Assembly: GCA_964553045.1 (NCBI GenBank)
Contig: CAZKJG010000002.1
Coordinates: forward strand, 145,902 to 209,901
Reading direction: 5' to 3'
Length of the DNA: 64,000 nucleotides
Source of the DNA: JAWLEP01 sp964553045
Lineage (GTDB): Bacteria; Fermentibacterota; Fermentibacteria; Fermentibacterales; JCC-6
Shown one piece after another: positions 15,556 through 24,242 of this stretch (position 1 is its first letter; every line of letters starts with the position of its first letter). The notes beneath the pieces are model-generated. The model was not told where the DNA came from. It saw only the letters and a list, made by a program, of their open reading frames with translations, and did no database searches. The position numbers and the translations under genes are program-made.

Positions 15556-18249
15556 CTACCTGACAACCAGCACCTTCCTGTGCACCACCCTGTCTCCGCC
15601 CTCCACTCTCATGACATACAGCCCGGAGGGCACCGGGTTGCCATCCGCCGTACGGAGGTTCCAGGCCAGCCGGTGGTTCCCGGCGGGTATGGAAGGGGAT
15701 GCCGGACGGGCCACGATCCTTCCCGCCAGGTCGTAGACGCTCACCTGCAGATCTGCGCCACCTTCGGGGACGGCAATGGGCAGCTCCACATGCGAGGAGG
15801 CCGGATTGGGGCATGGCATGCCGACGGTCAGCATCTGTACGGCACCGGGGCCGGCGATGCCGGTTTCCGGCGAAAGTGTGATGCGGAAGGCGAAGTCGCC
15901 CGTGGTGAAGTGGTTCCATCCCTCATCCCGGTTGTGCCACCAGCCGCGGGCTTCCACCGGCTGGTCTACGTCGGTTCCCACCGCCAGTACCTTGGCGTCC
16001 GGCCAGCGGGAGACCAGCCACAGATCGCCCTCCTGCTCCACCGTCACGGAGAACGGTATCTCCAGCCACCCCGGCGCGGCGGGTGCGCTGAGGTCCTCGA
16101 AAGTCTGAAGCGGGTTGTCCACATCGGGCAGTCCCGTGCCGTCGTCCGGACAGAGCGAGGCCCATTCAAAGGGGTCGGTGCTGTTGACGAAGATCCTTCC
16201 GGCGGTGACCTCGAAGGGGGGACCCACCATGGGTGTGTATCGGACCGCGAACATGTCCTCTTCCTGGCTTCCCACCCAGTAGTAGGACTCCCAGGTGCCG
16301 TCCTCGTAGATCATCTCCCAGGTCACCGAGAAGGCCAGCGAGTCGGTGTCGTTGTCGGGGACCCAGTCCTCGGCCACGTCCACGGTGAGAGTAGCGGTAT
16401 GGCTTCCGCTGTCCGCCGGCGTCCATTCGGGGAATGTGCACTGGACCGTCTCCCCGGGTGAGAGCTCGGAAGTGGTCAGGGTTTCGCTGTATACCGAGCC
16501 TCCTCCGTCGTCTATGTCCAGCGTGACGTCGATCGTCTCGCTGTAGGTGCCGGAGTTGGTCACGGAGGCCAGGGGCTGGAATGGCATGAGTACCGTGTTC
16601 TCCTCGTAGGGCCTGACCACGGCGTCGGCGGAGGCGTCGTGCATGGCCCGAATGCCGCAGGCCAGTGTGTCGTTCTCCGGGTAGCCGTCCCCGGTCAGCG
16701 CGGACGCGGCCTCGAATGTCCAGCTGCCGTAGCCGGGCACCGTCCAACTGTCGAAGGAGACGTTCTGGCTGGCGCCGGGGGCCAGGTCGGTGACGTCGGC
16801 CGTATCGGCCCATACCGCGCTGCCGTCCTCGATTATGCTCGCGAAAACGGGAAAGGAAGCGGTGTTGCCGCCCAGGTTGGAGACGGTAACCTCCGGGGTG
16901 ATGGTGTTGCCCGACTGCTGGTTCTCGTCGGGAGAGAGGATGTCCACCACCGCGGCGTCGTTGTCCGCCACCGCGCTCACCTGCAGTGCGTATACCTCGC
17001 CTCCGTTGCCCATCTGACGGGCATGCACCGCCTTGCCGGATGCGGTTGCCCACTGGCCGTCATCGCTCACCGAGACGCTGTAGATGGAGCCCGGTTCGTC
17101 TATGTCGTCGAGTATCTGCATGATGACGCCGCCCGCACCGTCGAGGACGGTGACCACGTCGCCGTAGGTGCCGTCGTACTGGCCCCAGCTGCCGGCAACT
17201 ATTACCTCTCCCCCTTCCGAGACGTCCACCGAGGACACCTCGTCGCCGTATTCGGTGTACTGCCACATCTCGGAGGGGTCGCCGGAAGAGGGCCAGTCGT
17301 AAGCAACCAGCCGGCCGCTGTAGGGGTTGAAGGCAAGTGTTCCTCCGGCAGCCGTCTGACCGTCGCCGCTGATGGCCACCGCCGTCACCCAGGAGTCGCC
17401 GGTGACGAAGCTGTCGATCTGAACCCAGTCCGACCCGTCGAACTCCCACATCCGGACCCGGCCGTAGAAGTCGCCCGTGACTATTCTGGTCCCGTCGTCG
17501 GATACGTCCGCCGGCGTCTGGCTGTAGTTGCCGAACGGTGTGCCCACCATCGAGCCGTCGGAGGTATCGAATACGTGCACGCCTTGGGAGGCGTCGTACA
17601 CGGTTACCACTGCGCGGGTGCCGTCGCCGCAGATGGTCACCCCGTATATGCCGTAGCCGGTGGTGAGAAGCGATGACTCCCAGAGCTGCTGCCCCGTGTC
17701 GGTGTCGACGCAGGAAACCGAGCCGTCTGATTTCGCGTAGACCATTATCCCTGCGGCCTCGCTGCAGTCCTGCTTTCCCGCGCCCGGCGCGGTGACGTCG
17801 GGATTCGAGCCCGGGTCGGTCCAGGCCAGCGTGCCTATCTGTGGCGAGCACGCCGACAGCAGGCCGGCGGCCCCGGCCCCCACGTCCATCTGGGCGCTGT
17901 TCTCGGGGGTGGGCCAGGTCCACAGGGGCGTACCTCCGCCGCAGGTGACGTAGCGGGAGAGGCGGTCGTTGTTCAGGTACCAGGAGGTGAAGATCACCTG
18001 CCCCGAGGCCCCGATCGCGGACTCGTTGGCTATGGCGTTCTCATGGTTGCGGTCGACCCACAGCTGCTGGGCGCGGTAGAGGAGGCTGGCACCCTCCGCC
18101 ATAGGCGCAGCGGGCTCCCCGGCCGTCGCCGTGGTCCCGACCTCCTCTGTGACCGTTCTGACCGCCGTACCGTCGATTCCCGGCACGACCTCCGTATCGT
18201 GACCGGACACCATCGCCATCACTGCCGCCATGACCGCCGCTGCGTACAT
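15556..18249 (-). CDS. large secreted beta-propeller/CARDB protein with FlgD-like C-terminal domain
   Basis: 897 residues with ATG and GGAGG upstream, and a signal peptide (AAAVMAAVMAMVSG). Residues about 60-390 are WD40/PQQ-like propeller blades (VTICGDGTRAVVTVYD, DVSDDGTRIVTGDF, VAISGDGQTAAGG). Residues 410-640 hold two CARDB-like adhesion modules (ITPEVTVSNLGGNTASFPV, PLASVTNSGTYSETIDV). The end is a FlgD-like domain (YDLAGRIVARPASPSIPAG, then PSGLYVMRVEGGDRV), used in several phyla for sorting or surface attachment. It is probably a surface or secreted structural protein; no enzyme motif is seen. Confidence 0.8.
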   Translation of the reverse strand: MYAAAVMAAVMAMVSGHDTEVVPGIDGTAVRTVTEEVGTTATAGEPAAPMAEGASLLYRAQQLWVDRNHENAIANESAIGASGQVIFTSWYLNNDRLSRYVTCGGGTPLWTWPTPENSAQMDVGAGAAGLLSACSPQIGTLAWTDPGSNPDVTAPGAGKQDCSEAAGIMVYAKSDGSVSCVDTDTGQQLWESSLLTTGYGIYGVTICGDGTRAVVTVYDASQGVHVFDTSDGSMVGTPFGNYSQTPADVSDDGTRIVTGDFYGRVRMWEFDGSDWVQIDSFVTGDSWVTAVAISGDGQTAAGGTLAFNPYSGRLVAYDWPSSGDPSEMWQYTEYGDEVSSVDVSEGGEVIVAGSWGQYDGTYGDVVTVLDGAGGVIMQILDDIDEPGSIYSVSVSDDGQWATASGKAVHARQMGNGGEVYALQVSAVADNDAAVVDILSPDENQQSGNTITPEVTVSNLGGNTASFPVFASIIEDGSAVWADTADVTDLAPGASQNVSFDSWTVPGYGSWTFEAASALTGDGYPENDTLACGIRAMHDASADAVVRPYEENTVLMPFQPLASVTNSGTYSETIDVTLDIDDGGGSVYSETLTTSELSPGETVQCTFPEWTPADSGSHTATLTVDVAEDWVPDNDTDSLAFSVTWEMIYEDGTWESYYWVGSQEEDMFAVRYTPMVGPPFEVTAGRIFVNSTDPFEWASLCPDDGTGLPDVDNPLQTFEDLSAPAAPGWLEIPFSVTVEQEGDLWLVSRWPDAKVLAVGTDVDQPVEARGWWHNRDEGWNHFTTGDFAFRITLSPETGIAGPGAVQMLTVGMPCPNPASSHVELPIAVPEGGADLQVSVYDLAGRIVARPASPSIPAGNHRLAWNLRTADGNPVPSGLYVMRVEGGDRVVHRKVLVVR

Positions 18250-18474
18250 CGCCGCCTCCCCGCTGAGTCATCTTCTTCCATTCGCTGCCTGGATCAAAAT
18301 ATCCCCGTGCGGTCGGCCGGACAAGTCTTGGCGGCCGGTCCGCGGTCCGGATGGCCCTGCCCCCTGCACTCCCGGGGCTACTTGCGATTCAGGCTTCTGT
18401 GGCGTAGCTTCAATTCAGCGTATGCGTCCGGCTATGCGGCTCCGTCCAACCCGGCACTCTGGGGGGAATCCGGC

Positions 18475-19335
18475 TTGGTTCGTGCGGACAGCACTTCATG
18501 CATGCAAGAGGTTACCGAGATCAGGCGGGGGATGGAGTCCTTTCTGGGACTCCGCTTCGAGGCGGCTCTGCGTCACGGAGCCCTCGAGCCATCCGGGCCC
18601 TCGGGCTTTCCCCGTCTGAAGGAGGCCGGGGACCTGGCGCTCGCGGCCCTGGAGTCCGGTGCCTGGCGTACCCGCAACGAAGCCGTGAAGCTCCTGGGCC
18701 TGACGCTGCATCCCGGCGGCCGGCAGCTGCTGGCGGGTCTTCTGGAGGACCGCACTCCGGCGCCGGCGCTGCACAGGCTGCTGGGCGGCGACTACTTCCA
18801 CTGCGGCTTCGAGCGGCGAAACGCCGTAGCCAGCCTGGCGCTGCTGGGCGAATGGGACGAGGGCATGAACGACCTTGCGGTGCTGGGCCTGTCCGACCCC
18901 TACTACGAGGTGCGTTCGGCCCTGTGCCGCTGGACGGTGACCGTCCTGGCGGGGCGGTGCCGCCTGACGGGCGGGCCGCAGGTCCTGCGGCAAAGCAATG
19001 CCCTTGTGGAAGCGGTATGCCGTCTGGTGGACGACAGGCGCCTGGAAGTGAGATGTGCGGCCTGGAGGGCCGCCGGCGCGCTGGCCCCGCCGGCCCGGGT
19101 ACTGGGATCGTCGGAGACGTACCTGGCCGACCCCAGGGTGAAGATACGGGAGGCGATGCTGGACGCCTACGCTCATCTGCTGCAGCGGTTCGAAAGTGAT
19201 GGAGAGGTCCTTGCGGGAGTGGGCTCCTGCCTGGACAGAATGCTGCTCACCTCGGTGGCCATGCGGCCCAGCTACCCGGTGCGCCGCCGGTACTGGGCCG
19301 TGAAGAGGAAGCTGGAGGAGGCTTGTTCTACCTGA
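18475..19335 (+). CDS. HEAT-repeat-like helical protein
   Basis: About 286 residues from a TTG at 18475 that follows GGGGGG; an ATG at 18502 is the alternative but lacks a ribosome binding site. The sequence is built of alternating helices in HEAT style (RNEAVKLLGLTLHPGG, RRNAVASLALLGEWDEGMN, EVRSALCRWTVTVLAGRC, RRLEVRCAAWRAAGAL). This suggests a protein-binding solenoid. The 3' end overlaps mraY by 13 bases, so the two are probably translated together. The specific role is unknown. Confidence 0.6.
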   Translation: MVRADSTSCMQEVTEIRRGMESFLGLRFEAALRHGALEPSGPSGFPRLKEAGDLALAALESGAWRTRNEAVKLLGLTLHPGGRQLLAGLLEDRTPAPALHRLLGGDYFHCGFERRNAVASLALLGEWDEGMNDLAVLGLSDPYYEVRSALCRWTVTVLAGRCRLTGGPQVLRQSNALVEAVCRLVDDRRLEVRCAAWRAAGALAPPARVLGSSETYLADPRVKIREAMLDAYAHLLQRFESDGEVLAGVGSCLDRMLLTSVAMRPSYPVRRRYWAVKRKLEEACST

Positions 19336-20447
19336 TAGCCCGGCTGCTGTCCGGGCAGAACGGCGGTGTGGGAGCCCTGCGGGTTCTGGAGTACGTCTCC
19401 GTCCGCTCCATAGGGGCGGCGGTTACCACCCTCCTGCTGGTGGTCCTGATCTCGCCGTCGCTGATACGCCTGCTGCACAGGCGGGGCAGCAGCGACAGAC
19501 AGCGGATGTTCGATGCGCATCTGGGCAAGTCAAAGACGGGAACCCCGACCATGGGCGGACTGATGATACTGGCTTCCCTGCTGGCCAGCATGCTGCTGTG
19601 GAGCGACCTCGCCAGCCCATTTGTCTGGGTGCTGGCCGCCTCCCTGGTGATCTTCGGATGCCTGGGGACAGCCGATGACGTGTCAAAGCTTCGGGGAGGC
19701 GGAGCCGACGCCGGCCTCGGCAGGCCGGCCAAGATCGCCGTTCAGGGCGGTTTCGGTCTGGCCCTGGGCCTCTTCCTCTACCTGCCGCAGACCACTCCCT
19801 TTCCCGAAGGGCTGGTGGACACGATCGGAATACCCTTCCTGAAGCCCGCGGCCTTCGGGGGGGCGGACGTACATCTGGGCTGGCTGTACATACCCTTCGT
19901 GGCCTTTGTCGTTGTTGCCATATCCAACGCGGTCAACCTGATAGACGGCCTGGACGGACTGGCGGCGGGCACCACCATTCCCACCGTTCTGGTCTACGGG
20001 GTGTTCGCCTACGTCCTCAGCAACGCCCGGCTCAGCGAGTACCTGCTGTACGGATTCCTGCCGGGGGTGGAGGAGCTGGTGGTCTTCGCCGCGGCACTGA
20101 TCGGCGCTCTGGTGGGCTTTCTGTGGTACAACTCGTATCCGGCCGAGGTCTTCATGGGAGACACCGGCAGCCTCTCCCTGGGCGGCATGCTGGCGGCCAT
20201 GGTCGTGCTGACCAAGCAGGAGCTGCTGTTCATCCTGGCCGGAGGCCTCTTCATCTTCGTCAACGTGACCCATCTGATCGGTGACCGCATCGGCATTCAC
20301 ATGCTGGGCAGGCGGATATTCTACCGTACACCCATACATCACTCCTTCGAGCACATGGGCATCTCCGAGCCCAAGACAGTCCTTCGTCTGGTCACCGTAG
20401 CCCTGGTCCTGGCGGCCATATCACTGGCCACCATCAAGCTGCGCTGA
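19323..20447 (+). CDS. mraY: MraY-family phospho-N-acetylmuramoyl-pentapeptide transferase
   Basis: 374 residues starting at TTG behind GGAGGAGG. It has about ten membrane segments and the family motifs GTPTMGG, the DDxxK site in GTADDVSK, NAVNLIDGLDGLA, FMGDTGSLSLGG and the loop RTPIHHSFEHMG. MraY transfers phospho-MurNAc-pentapeptide to undecaprenyl phosphate to make lipid I. The last loop normally reads HHHFE; here the third histidine is serine. It is not in a mur/fts cluster. A related polyprenyl-phosphate sugar transferase is possible, but the motifs favour MraY. Confidence 0.85.
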   Translation: MFYLIARLLSGQNGGVGALRVLEYVSVRSIGAAVTTLLLVVLISPSLIRLLHRRGSSDRQRMFDAHLGKSKTGTPTMGGLMILASLLASMLLWSDLASPFVWVLAASLVIFGCLGTADDVSKLRGGGADAGLGRPAKIAVQGGFGLALGLFLYLPQTTPFPEGLVDTIGIPFLKPAAFGGADVHLGWLYIPFVAFVVVAISNAVNLIDGLDGLAAGTTIPTVLVYGVFAYVLSNARLSEYLLYGFLPGVEELVVFAAALIGALVGFLWYNSYPAEVFMGDTGSLSLGGMLAAMVVLTKQELLFILAGGLFIFVNVTHLIGDRIGIHMLGRRIFYRTPIHHSFEHMGISEPKTVLRLVTVALVLAAISLATIKLR

Positions 20448-21130
20448 TGGGTCCCAGCCTTCTGCTGCTGGGCCGCCTCATATCCCTGGTGGGAGTGGGG
20501 GCGGCCCTGGCCCTGGGGCTGGGTCCCGTCCCGGACATAGTCCTGCTTCCCCTTGCAGCCGTCATCGGCGTCGGGGTGTGGATAGCCAGAAAGGCCCAGC
20601 GGGAAAGGACGGAGCGTAACTGCGACGCGCGAAAGCGGGTTCTCGAGGGTGCGGTGCGGTTGATAGAGAGCGAGAATGCCCTGGACGATACGCGGCTGGC
20701 CTCCCTGGTGGGCATGGACGTGGAGGAAGTCACCAGGCATGTGGACTTCGGAATGAGCAAGGGCTTCCTGCCCGCCGATCCTTCCAGGGGTATGCCCGCC
20801 CCGGGCATGGGCCACCTGATGGTATACCTGGAGCCCACCCCCCTGGGGCTGAGGTGGTTCAACAAGCCGACGCTGAAGATCGGCTTTCAGATCTACGCCC
20901 GAAGATACGGCTGCCACCTCATCACACTGGAACCGGGGCCCAAGCCCGTGGTGGTGGAGATGCAGTACCGCACCCGGTACGGGCACGTCACCCGCAGGTC
21001 ATCCACTTCCGTCTTCATCCGCGAAGGGTCCTTGACCGCCCTCTACTTCACCCCGTCTCCCTGGGGGATGATGGCCGCCGGCAAGATCCGTCATCTTGGT
21101 GTCGGGCCCCCGTCCTCGGACGGAGGTTGA
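20447..21130 (+). CDS. membrane-anchored protein of unknown function
   Basis: 227 residues. The ATG overlaps the mraY stop (TGATG), indicating translational coupling. Two N-terminal hydrophobic segments (about residues 2-24 and 29-46) are followed by a basic helical stretch and a cytoplasmic domain. A winged-helix-like piece may be present (RLASLVGMDVEEVTRHVDFGM), reminiscent of small DNA-binding modules. No family is recognised. The coupling to mraY hints at an envelope-related role, but this is inference. Confidence 0.55.
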   Translation: MGPSLLLLGRLISLVGVGAALALGLGPVPDIVLLPLAAVIGVGVWIARKAQRERTERNCDARKRVLEGAVRLIESENALDDTRLASLVGMDVEEVTRHVDFGMSKGFLPADPSRGMPAPGMGHLMVYLEPTPLGLRWFNKPTLKIGFQIYARRYGCHLITLEPGPKPVVVEMQYRTRYGHVTRRSSTSVFIREGSLTALYFTPSPWGMMAAGKIRHLGVGPPSSDGG

Positions 21131-21177
21131 CGGGGCCGGGCGCCGGGAGGGATATTCGCCGCTCGAAGGGAGATCGT

Positions 21178-21243
21178 ATGCAGTCTCGCCATGAGAGCCG
21201 CCGCATGACCATGCCCGAGCCCCGCCCGGGGCCCCGCGGGTAG
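21178..21243 (+). CDS. putative 21-aa leader peptide before the homocysteine operon
   Basis: An ATG at 21178 lies five bases after GGAG and opens 21 codons ending in TAG at 21241. Methionine codons occur at positions 1, 10 and 12, with five arginine codons. The last codons lie on a GC-rich segment that can pair with a downstream strand, and a hairpin followed by TTTT comes next (see 21230-21289). The layout matches a transcription-attenuation leader. The peptide is too short and the DNA too GC-rich to exclude chance. Confidence 0.4.
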   Translation: MQSRHESRRMTMPEPRPGPRG

Positions 21244-21289
21244 CCGGCTCCCTCCGTGCTTTCCCGCGGCTCCGGCCGCGGGGCCTTTT
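21230..21289 (+). promoter_or_regulatory. candidate attenuator: competing hairpins followed by TTTT
   Basis: Strand 1 (CCGCGGG, 21234-21240, the end of the leader frame) can pair with strand 2 (CCCGCGG, 21263-21269). Strand 2 plus its next base also pairs with strand 3 (CCCGCGGC with GCCGCGGG, 21263-21270 and 21275-21282, loop TCCG), which runs into GGCCTTTTC. A third option pairs GGCCCCGCGG (21230-21239) with CCGCGGGGCC (21276-21285), directly before TTTT. Mutually exclusive antiterminator and terminator forms are therefore possible. The T-run is only four bases. Confidence 0.4.
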
Positions 21290-21338
21290 CGCAGCGTGTC
21301 CTCGAAACTGACGCAGAAGCGAAAGCATGGAGGTGGAC

Positions 21339-22070
21339 GTGTATACCTGGAGATTCTACAGGGAATGGACCAGACCCGGACCGCTGCGGCGAATTCGGGT
21401 CAGAAGCGGCAGCAGCGACCTGGAGATAGCCGCCGGACTCGACTGCACCGAGGAGGCCTGCAGGCTTCTCTTCCGGGCCAGGCGGACCATTCGGGAGCGA
21501 ATATCCAAAGAACCGCGTTTCGAGACGGCCCTGACTCCCCTGGAGGCCGCCGGTGGCGAGCCGGAGCCCGTGGCTTCAATGCTTCGGGCCGGCCGGGACT
21601 GGAACGTGGGGCCGATGGCGGCGGTAGCCGGTGCCATAGCCGGTTTCGTGGGCCGGGGACTGGCCTCCCGGGGCACCGTCATAGTAGAGAACGGGGGGGA
21701 TATATACGCCAGGGGCCCGGGTGAGCTGGCCCTGCGCCTGTACGCCGGCGAGAAGTCCCCGTTCGGCGGTACGGTGGAATTCGCGGTGGATGCCTCGGAA
21801 GGTGTCGGTGTGTGCACCTCCAGCGGTCGCATAGGGCATTCCCTTTCGCTGGGGCGGGCGGACGCGGTTACGGTAGTCGCCGAAGATCCGGCCTGCGCGG
21901 ATGCCGCCGCCACGGCGCTGGCCAACCGCATAGGCTCTGCCGCGGACGTGGAGGACGCACTCGAGCTGGCGGCATCCGTGGCATCGGTGCGCGGAGCCCT
22001 GGCCTGCTGCGGCGGTCGCATGGCGGTATGCGGCCTGAGGCTGCTGGCCCCCGAGAGGGGAGGCCGATGA
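21339..22070 (+). CDS. UPF0280 (COG2122) protein of the homocysteine biosynthesis operon
   Basis: 243 residues. The GTG at 21339 is five bases after GGAGGT and gives the family-like N-terminus MYTWRFYREWTR; an in-frame ATG at 21327 lacks a ribosome binding site. Typical UPF0280/ApbE-like motifs are present: VGPMAAVAGAIAGFVGR, VENGGDIYARG and CTSSGRIGHSLSLGRADAV. COG2122 proteins (Methanosarcina MA1715 type) act with the DUF39 and NIL-ferredoxin proteins in making homocysteine from aspartate semialdehyde and sulfide; their exact step is not settled to my knowledge. It is the first of three overlapping genes. Confidence 0.85.
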   Translation: MYTWRFYREWTRPGPLRRIRVRSGSSDLEIAAGLDCTEEACRLLFRARRTIRERISKEPRFETALTPLEAAGGEPEPVASMLRAGRDWNVGPMAAVAGAIAGFVGRGLASRGTVIVENGGDIYARGPGELALRLYAGEKSPFGGTVEFAVDASEGVGVCTSSGRIGHSLSLGRADAVTVVAEDPACADAAATALANRIGSAADVEDALELAASVASVRGALACCGGRMAVCGLRLLAPERGGR

Positions 22071-22507
22071 TGGCGGTGCGCAGCGTGACGCTGAGGTTCC
22101 CGGGCGAACGGGTCGGCGAGCCCGTGATCTCCCGGCTGGTCCGGCGCAGGGACGTGGAGGTGAACATCCTCCACGCCCGCATCGAGCCCAGCGAGGAGGG
22201 CAGGATGCTGGCCATGCTGGAGGGTGAGGCGGAGGAGCTTGACGGAGCGGTGGGCGATCTGCTCGATCTGGGCGTGGACGTAATCCCGACGGAGAGCAGC
22301 TTCATATGGCGGCGGGACAGGTGCGTGCACTGCGGCGCCTGCGCTGGAATATGTCCCTCGGGTGCTTTCTCCCTGGACGGGGGCAGCTTCGATGTGAGCT
22401 TCGAGTTGGCGAAGTGCATCGCCTGCGGTCTTTGCGCACAGGCCTGCTACTACGGCGCGGTGCAGTCGGTCGAGGAGTACGTGGCAGGAAGGGAGGCGGG
22501 GCTGTGA
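22070..22507 (+). CDS. NIL-domain ferredoxin of aspartate-semialdehyde sulfurtransferase (MA1822-like)
   Basis: 145 residues. Two adjacent ATGs overlap the previous stop; the one at 22070 has better spacing from GGGAGG. An N-terminal NIL domain (residues 1-75) is followed by two [4Fe-4S] ferredoxin motifs, CVHCGACAGICP and CIACGLCAQACYYGAV. The protein is the electron or sulfur partner of the DUF39 protein encoded next, together forming the aspartate-semialdehyde sulfurtransferase of the non-canonical homocysteine pathway. Gene order and overlap support that pairing. Confidence 0.88.
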   Translation: MAVRSVTLRFPGERVGEPVISRLVRRRDVEVNILHARIEPSEEGRMLAMLEGEAEELDGAVGDLLDLGVDVIPTESSFIWRRDRCVHCGACAGICPSGAFSLDGGSFDVSFELAKCIACGLCAQACYYGAVQSVEEYVAGREAGL

Positions 22508-23640
22508 GACGTACGTGGGAGGAGATCAACGACAGGATCGAGGACGGCAGCGTGGTGGTCATTACCGCCGAGGAGATGACCGAGCTCACGGCCGAGAGGG
22601 GGTCCGAGGAGGCCTTTCGCAGGGTGGACGTCGTGACCACGGGGACCTTCGGGCCCATGTGCGGAAGCGGCCTGCTTCTGAACTCGGGTCACCACAGCCC
22701 CCGGCTGAACTACCGCGAGGCCTGGCTGAACGACGTTGCCGCCTACGCGGGGATTGCGGCCGTGGATCTCTACCTTGGCGCCACCGCCAGAAGCGAGACC
22801 ACGCCGAGGTACGGGGGCGGACACGTAATCGAGGAGCTCCTGTCCGGCAGAGCCGTTCGCCTGCGGGCCAGCGGCCATGGAACGGACTGCTACCCCGGCC
22901 GGTCGGTGGAGAAGGAACTGCGTCTGGACGACCTGGGAGACGCCGTCCTCCTCAACCCCCGCAACTGCTACCAGAACTACAATGTTGCGGTTAACGCGTC
23001 CTCGCCGCGGACCATTCGAACCTACATGGGCCCGCTTCTGCCGGAAATGGCCAACGTTGCGTACAGCAGCGCCGGCATGCTGTCGCCGCTCCTGAACGAT
23101 CCGCAGTACAGAGCGGTGGGCATCGGCTCCCGCGTCTTCCTGGGCGGAGGCGTCGGCTACGTGGCCTTCCCGGGAACCCAGCACTCTCCCGGGGGGCCGC
23201 GGTCCGACCGCGGCATACCCCTGCAGGGAGCCGGGACCCTCGGCCTGGCCGGCGACCTGCGGGGCATGAGCCCCGAATACGTCCGCGGAGCCTGGATAGA
23301 GGGATACGGTGTTTCGCTGGCGGTGGGGGTGGGGACTGCCATACCCATGCTGGACATCGATCTGGCCCGGCAGGCGGGACTGCCTGAGACCGAGCTCACT
23401 GCGCCGGTGGTTGACTACGCGTCCGCCTATCCGGAGATGTCCGGCGAGGTCGTGGGCCGGGTCAGCTACGCCGAGCTGAGAAGCGGGACAGTGAGCCTGG
23501 GCGGGGGCGAGAGAAAAACCATGGCCCTGTCCAGCTTCCGGATGGCCAGGGAGATAGCCACGGAGCTGAAGAACCGGGTGGCGGCCGGCGCCTTCCGGCC
23601 GAGCAGACCGGTAGACCCGCTCCCCGGGTCGGCCGTCTGA
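22504..23640 (+). CDS. DUF39 (COG1900) L-aspartate semialdehyde sulfurtransferase
   Basis: 378 residues from a GTG in a GTGA overlap with the previous stop, six bases after GGGAGG. It belongs to the DUF39 homocysteine biosynthesis family (MA1821-like). Two cysteines match what I remember of the functional ones: Cys53 in GPMCGSG and Cys129 in HGTDCYPG. Further motifs are NPRNCYQNYNVAVN and VFLGGGVGYVAFPGTQH. The C-terminal CBS domains found in some archaeal homologs are absent. With its two partners it should turn aspartate semialdehyde plus sulfide equivalents into homocysteine, bypassing O-acyl-homoserine. Confidence 0.9.
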   Translation: MRRTWEEINDRIEDGSVVVITAEEMTELTAERGSEEAFRRVDVVTTGTFGPMCGSGLLLNSGHHSPRLNYREAWLNDVAAYAGIAAVDLYLGATARSETTPRYGGGHVIEELLSGRAVRLRASGHGTDCYPGRSVEKELRLDDLGDAVLLNPRNCYQNYNVAVNASSPRTIRTYMGPLLPEMANVAYSSAGMLSPLLNDPQYRAVGIGSRVFLGGGVGYVAFPGTQHSPGGPRSDRGIPLQGAGTLGLAGDLRGMSPEYVRGAWIEGYGVSLAVGVGTAIPMLDIDLARQAGLPETELTAPVVDYASAYPEMSGEVVGRVSYAELRSGTVSLGGGERKTMALSSFRMAREIATELKNRVAAGAFRPSRPVDPLPGSAV

Positions 23641-23643
23641 TTT

Positions 23644-24159
23644 CTAGCGGGGCTCTATGCTGGGGGCCTCCTGGCCGCGGACGGCCTCCAGCAGCTTCTC
23701 CAGGTCGCTTCCGGAGAGCCCGCCCCTGGGCGAGGCGGCCAGCGATGTGAGGGCCCGGTCCGCCCTTCTGAGCCTCTTCACCAGCATGATCCCGATGGCA
23801 AGGACCAGCCGGGCGGAGAGCTTGGGCTTCTCCAGGAGCATCCTCACGAACTCCTCTTTGGTGAGCCGGTACAGCTCGGTCTCGCGGGTGGCCTGGACCG
23901 ATGCGCTTCGAGGGGACTCGTCAAGGAAGGACATCTCCCCGAACAGCTCGTTTTGTCCTATAGACGACAGGTACACCTTTTCACCGGGGAGCTCGTCCAT
24001 CACCCGCAGCTCACCGCTTTTGACAATGTAGAGGGCGTTGGTCTCCTCGCCCTTGCGCAGGAGCGTCTCGTCCTTGCGTATGGTAATTCGTCGGCACTGC
24101 TGGAGGATAGCTGCTTCCTCCTCCGGTGACAGTGTGGTGAAGACCCTTTCTCTGCTCAT
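23644..24159 (-). CDS. cyclic nucleotide-binding domain protein
   Basis: 171 residues. The ATG at 24159 follows GGAGGT; a much longer frame upstream is non-coding in character. Residues 10-130 form a cNMP-binding beta-roll (KDETLLRKGEETNALYIVKSG, LFGEMSFLDESPRSASVQA with the phosphate-binding cassette GEMSFL...PRSASV). No helix-turn-helix follows, only a short helical tail, so it is probably a sensor or scaffold rather than a Crp-type regulator. It converges on the homocysteine operon with four bases between stops. Confidence 0.8.
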   Translation of the reverse strand: MSRERVFTTLSPEEEAAILQQCRRITIRKDETLLRKGEETNALYIVKSGELRVMDELPGEKVYLSSIGQNELFGEMSFLDESPRSASVQATRETELYRLTKEEFVRMLLEKPKLSARLVLAIGIMLVKRLRRADRALTSLAASPRGGLSGSDLEKLLEAVRGQEAPSIEPR

Positions 24160-24242
24160 CGGTAACCTCCGGGTCCGTTGGCGTCGGGGCCCATGGAAGG
24201 CGGCCAGCCGGCTCACCCCGCCCCGAGGCCCGGGTTCGGGCT

